A stretch of 5,461 bases of DNA from Caldisericota bacterium (GTDB taxonomy: Bacteria; Caldisericota; Caldisericia; Cryosericales; Cryosericaceae): the NCBI GenBank assembly GCA_026390195.1, contig JAPLGK010000151.1, positions 1-5,461 of the forward strand, written 5' to 3'. The translations under genes were made by a program, and so were the position numbers. This document shows, piece by piece, positions 5,032 to 5,461 of the stretch (within the stretch, counting starts at the first letter, position 1; each line of letters starts with the position of its first letter). A model generated the notes under the pieces. The model searched no databases. It was not told where the DNA came from and was given only the letters and a program-made list of their open reading frames with translations.

Positions 5032-5461
5032 ATGGCTCTCACTGATGTTGATTGCATGCTCCTTGCGCTTGACGAGGCCAGGCGTGCCCTCGATGAAGGA
5101 GAGATCCCTGTGGGATGTGTTGTTACAAGGGCTGGTGAGTTGCTTGCTTCCGCACACAACATGCGAGAGCACGCCAAGGACCCGACGGCTCATGCCGAGA
5201 TGCTCGCGTTGCGCTACGGCGCCGAGCGCCTGCAAGATTGGCGGCTAGACGGATGCGTCCTGTATGTTACTCTTGAGCCGTGTCCAATGTGCGCTGCCGC
5301 AATAGCTCTTGCGAGGGTAGAGCGGGTGGTGTTCTCGGCGTACGATTTCGACAATGGAGCAGTGGGCAGCAACGGCAATATGCTGACACGGCCTATCTTT
5401 GGATATGCTCCGGAGGTGGTTTCTGGTTTGTTGCGCGCTGATGCCGAGGCTGTCCTGCAGC
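5032..5461 (+). CDS. tadA: TadA, tRNA-specific adenosine(34) deaminase (C-terminus beyond the window)
   Basis: TadA is a zinc-dependent deaminase that converts A34 to inosine in tRNA-Arg(ACG), letting a single tRNA read CGU, CGC and CGA. The window holds 143 codons, most of a family member of about 150-170 residues. The motifs are IPVGCVV at 25-31, N43, the zinc and catalytic pair H54 and E56 in PTAHAEMLAL, and C84 and C87 in TLEPCPMC. D105 and GAVGS (109-113) follow. DPTAHAE, DWRL and LYVTLEPCPMC distinguish TadA from cytidine and guanine deaminases. The ATG at 5032 is the furthest-upstream possible start: no ATG, GTG or TTG lies between it and an in-frame TAG at 4990-4992 inside the tRNA. 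The alternative Met9 (5056) also lacks a ribosome site. No Shine-Dalgarno sequence is visible. It is probably co-transcribed with the tRNA. Confidence 0.95.
   Translation, partial: MALTDVDCMLLALDEARRALDEGEIPVGCVVTRAGELLASAHNMREHAKDPTAHAEMLALRYGAERLQDWRLDGCVLYVTLEPCPMCAAAIALARVERVVFSAYDFDNGAVGSNGNMLTRPIFGYAPEVVSGLLRADAEAVLQ

Noticed and set aside
4845..5235. Two minus-strand open frames across the tRNA and the start of tadA
   Set aside because: They contain peptides such as TGIEPVTYGSVDRHSIQLSYGR and DRNRTCNLRFRRPSLYP, of a kind familiar as false proteins translated from antisense tRNA genes. They overlap a certain tRNA and a certain gene.
4841..5250. The short string GGCGGCTAGA occurring near 4840 and again near 5240 as a possible direct repeat
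   Set aside because: Ten bases, one copy inside tadA coding sequence and explained by its codons; no flanking similarity, so chance is enough.

Overview
The window is bacterial chromosomal DNA of moderately high GC content, densely packed with housekeeping genes. I see no mobile element, CRISPR array, phage gene or long non-coding stretch. A divergent intergenic region of 108 bases (4839-4946) separates a long leftward operon from a short rightward unit.

Leftward unit (minus strand, 4838 down to the left edge): an HI0933/BaiN-family flavoprotein, then pdxS, pdxT, a yebC-family gene, ruvC, ruvA and the first 66 codons of ruvB. Spacing is very tight: 22, 2, 0 and 7 bases, then a 17-base overlap, then 3 bases. 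One polycistronic transcript is therefore likely. It joins the two subunits of ribosomal-type pyridoxal 5'-phosphate (PLP) synthase, a YebC/TACO1-family protein and the complete Holliday-junction toolkit (resolvase RuvC, branch-migration proteins RuvA and RuvB). A perfect extended -10 box lies 10 bases before the first ATG, which has no Shine-Dalgarno sequence, so the first gene is probably translated from a leaderless mRNA. A second candidate promoter sits at the end of the flavoprotein gene, just before pdxS.

Rightward unit (plus strand, 4910 to the right edge): a good sigma70-type promoter, a complete tRNA-Arg with anticodon ACG, and, 8 bases after its encoded CCA, tadA. TadA is the tRNA adenosine deaminase that turns A34 of exactly this tRNA into inosine, so the enzyme is encoded directly behind its substrate. 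The tadA start has no visible Shine-Dalgarno sequence and no usable start codon further upstream. Release of the tRNA 3' end would leave tadA with a leader of only 8 bases. This substrate-enzyme arrangement is the most interesting point in the window.

Organism: from memory, the order pdxS-pdxT-yebC-ruvC-ruvA-ruvB is a pattern of Actinobacteria, while yebC-ruvCAB alone is more widespread. A moderately GC-rich actinobacterial or related Gram-positive lineage is a reasonable but unproven guess. Both divergent first genes lack a Shine-Dalgarno sequence, which also suits a lineage that uses leaderless mRNAs. The sequence does not allow a species call.
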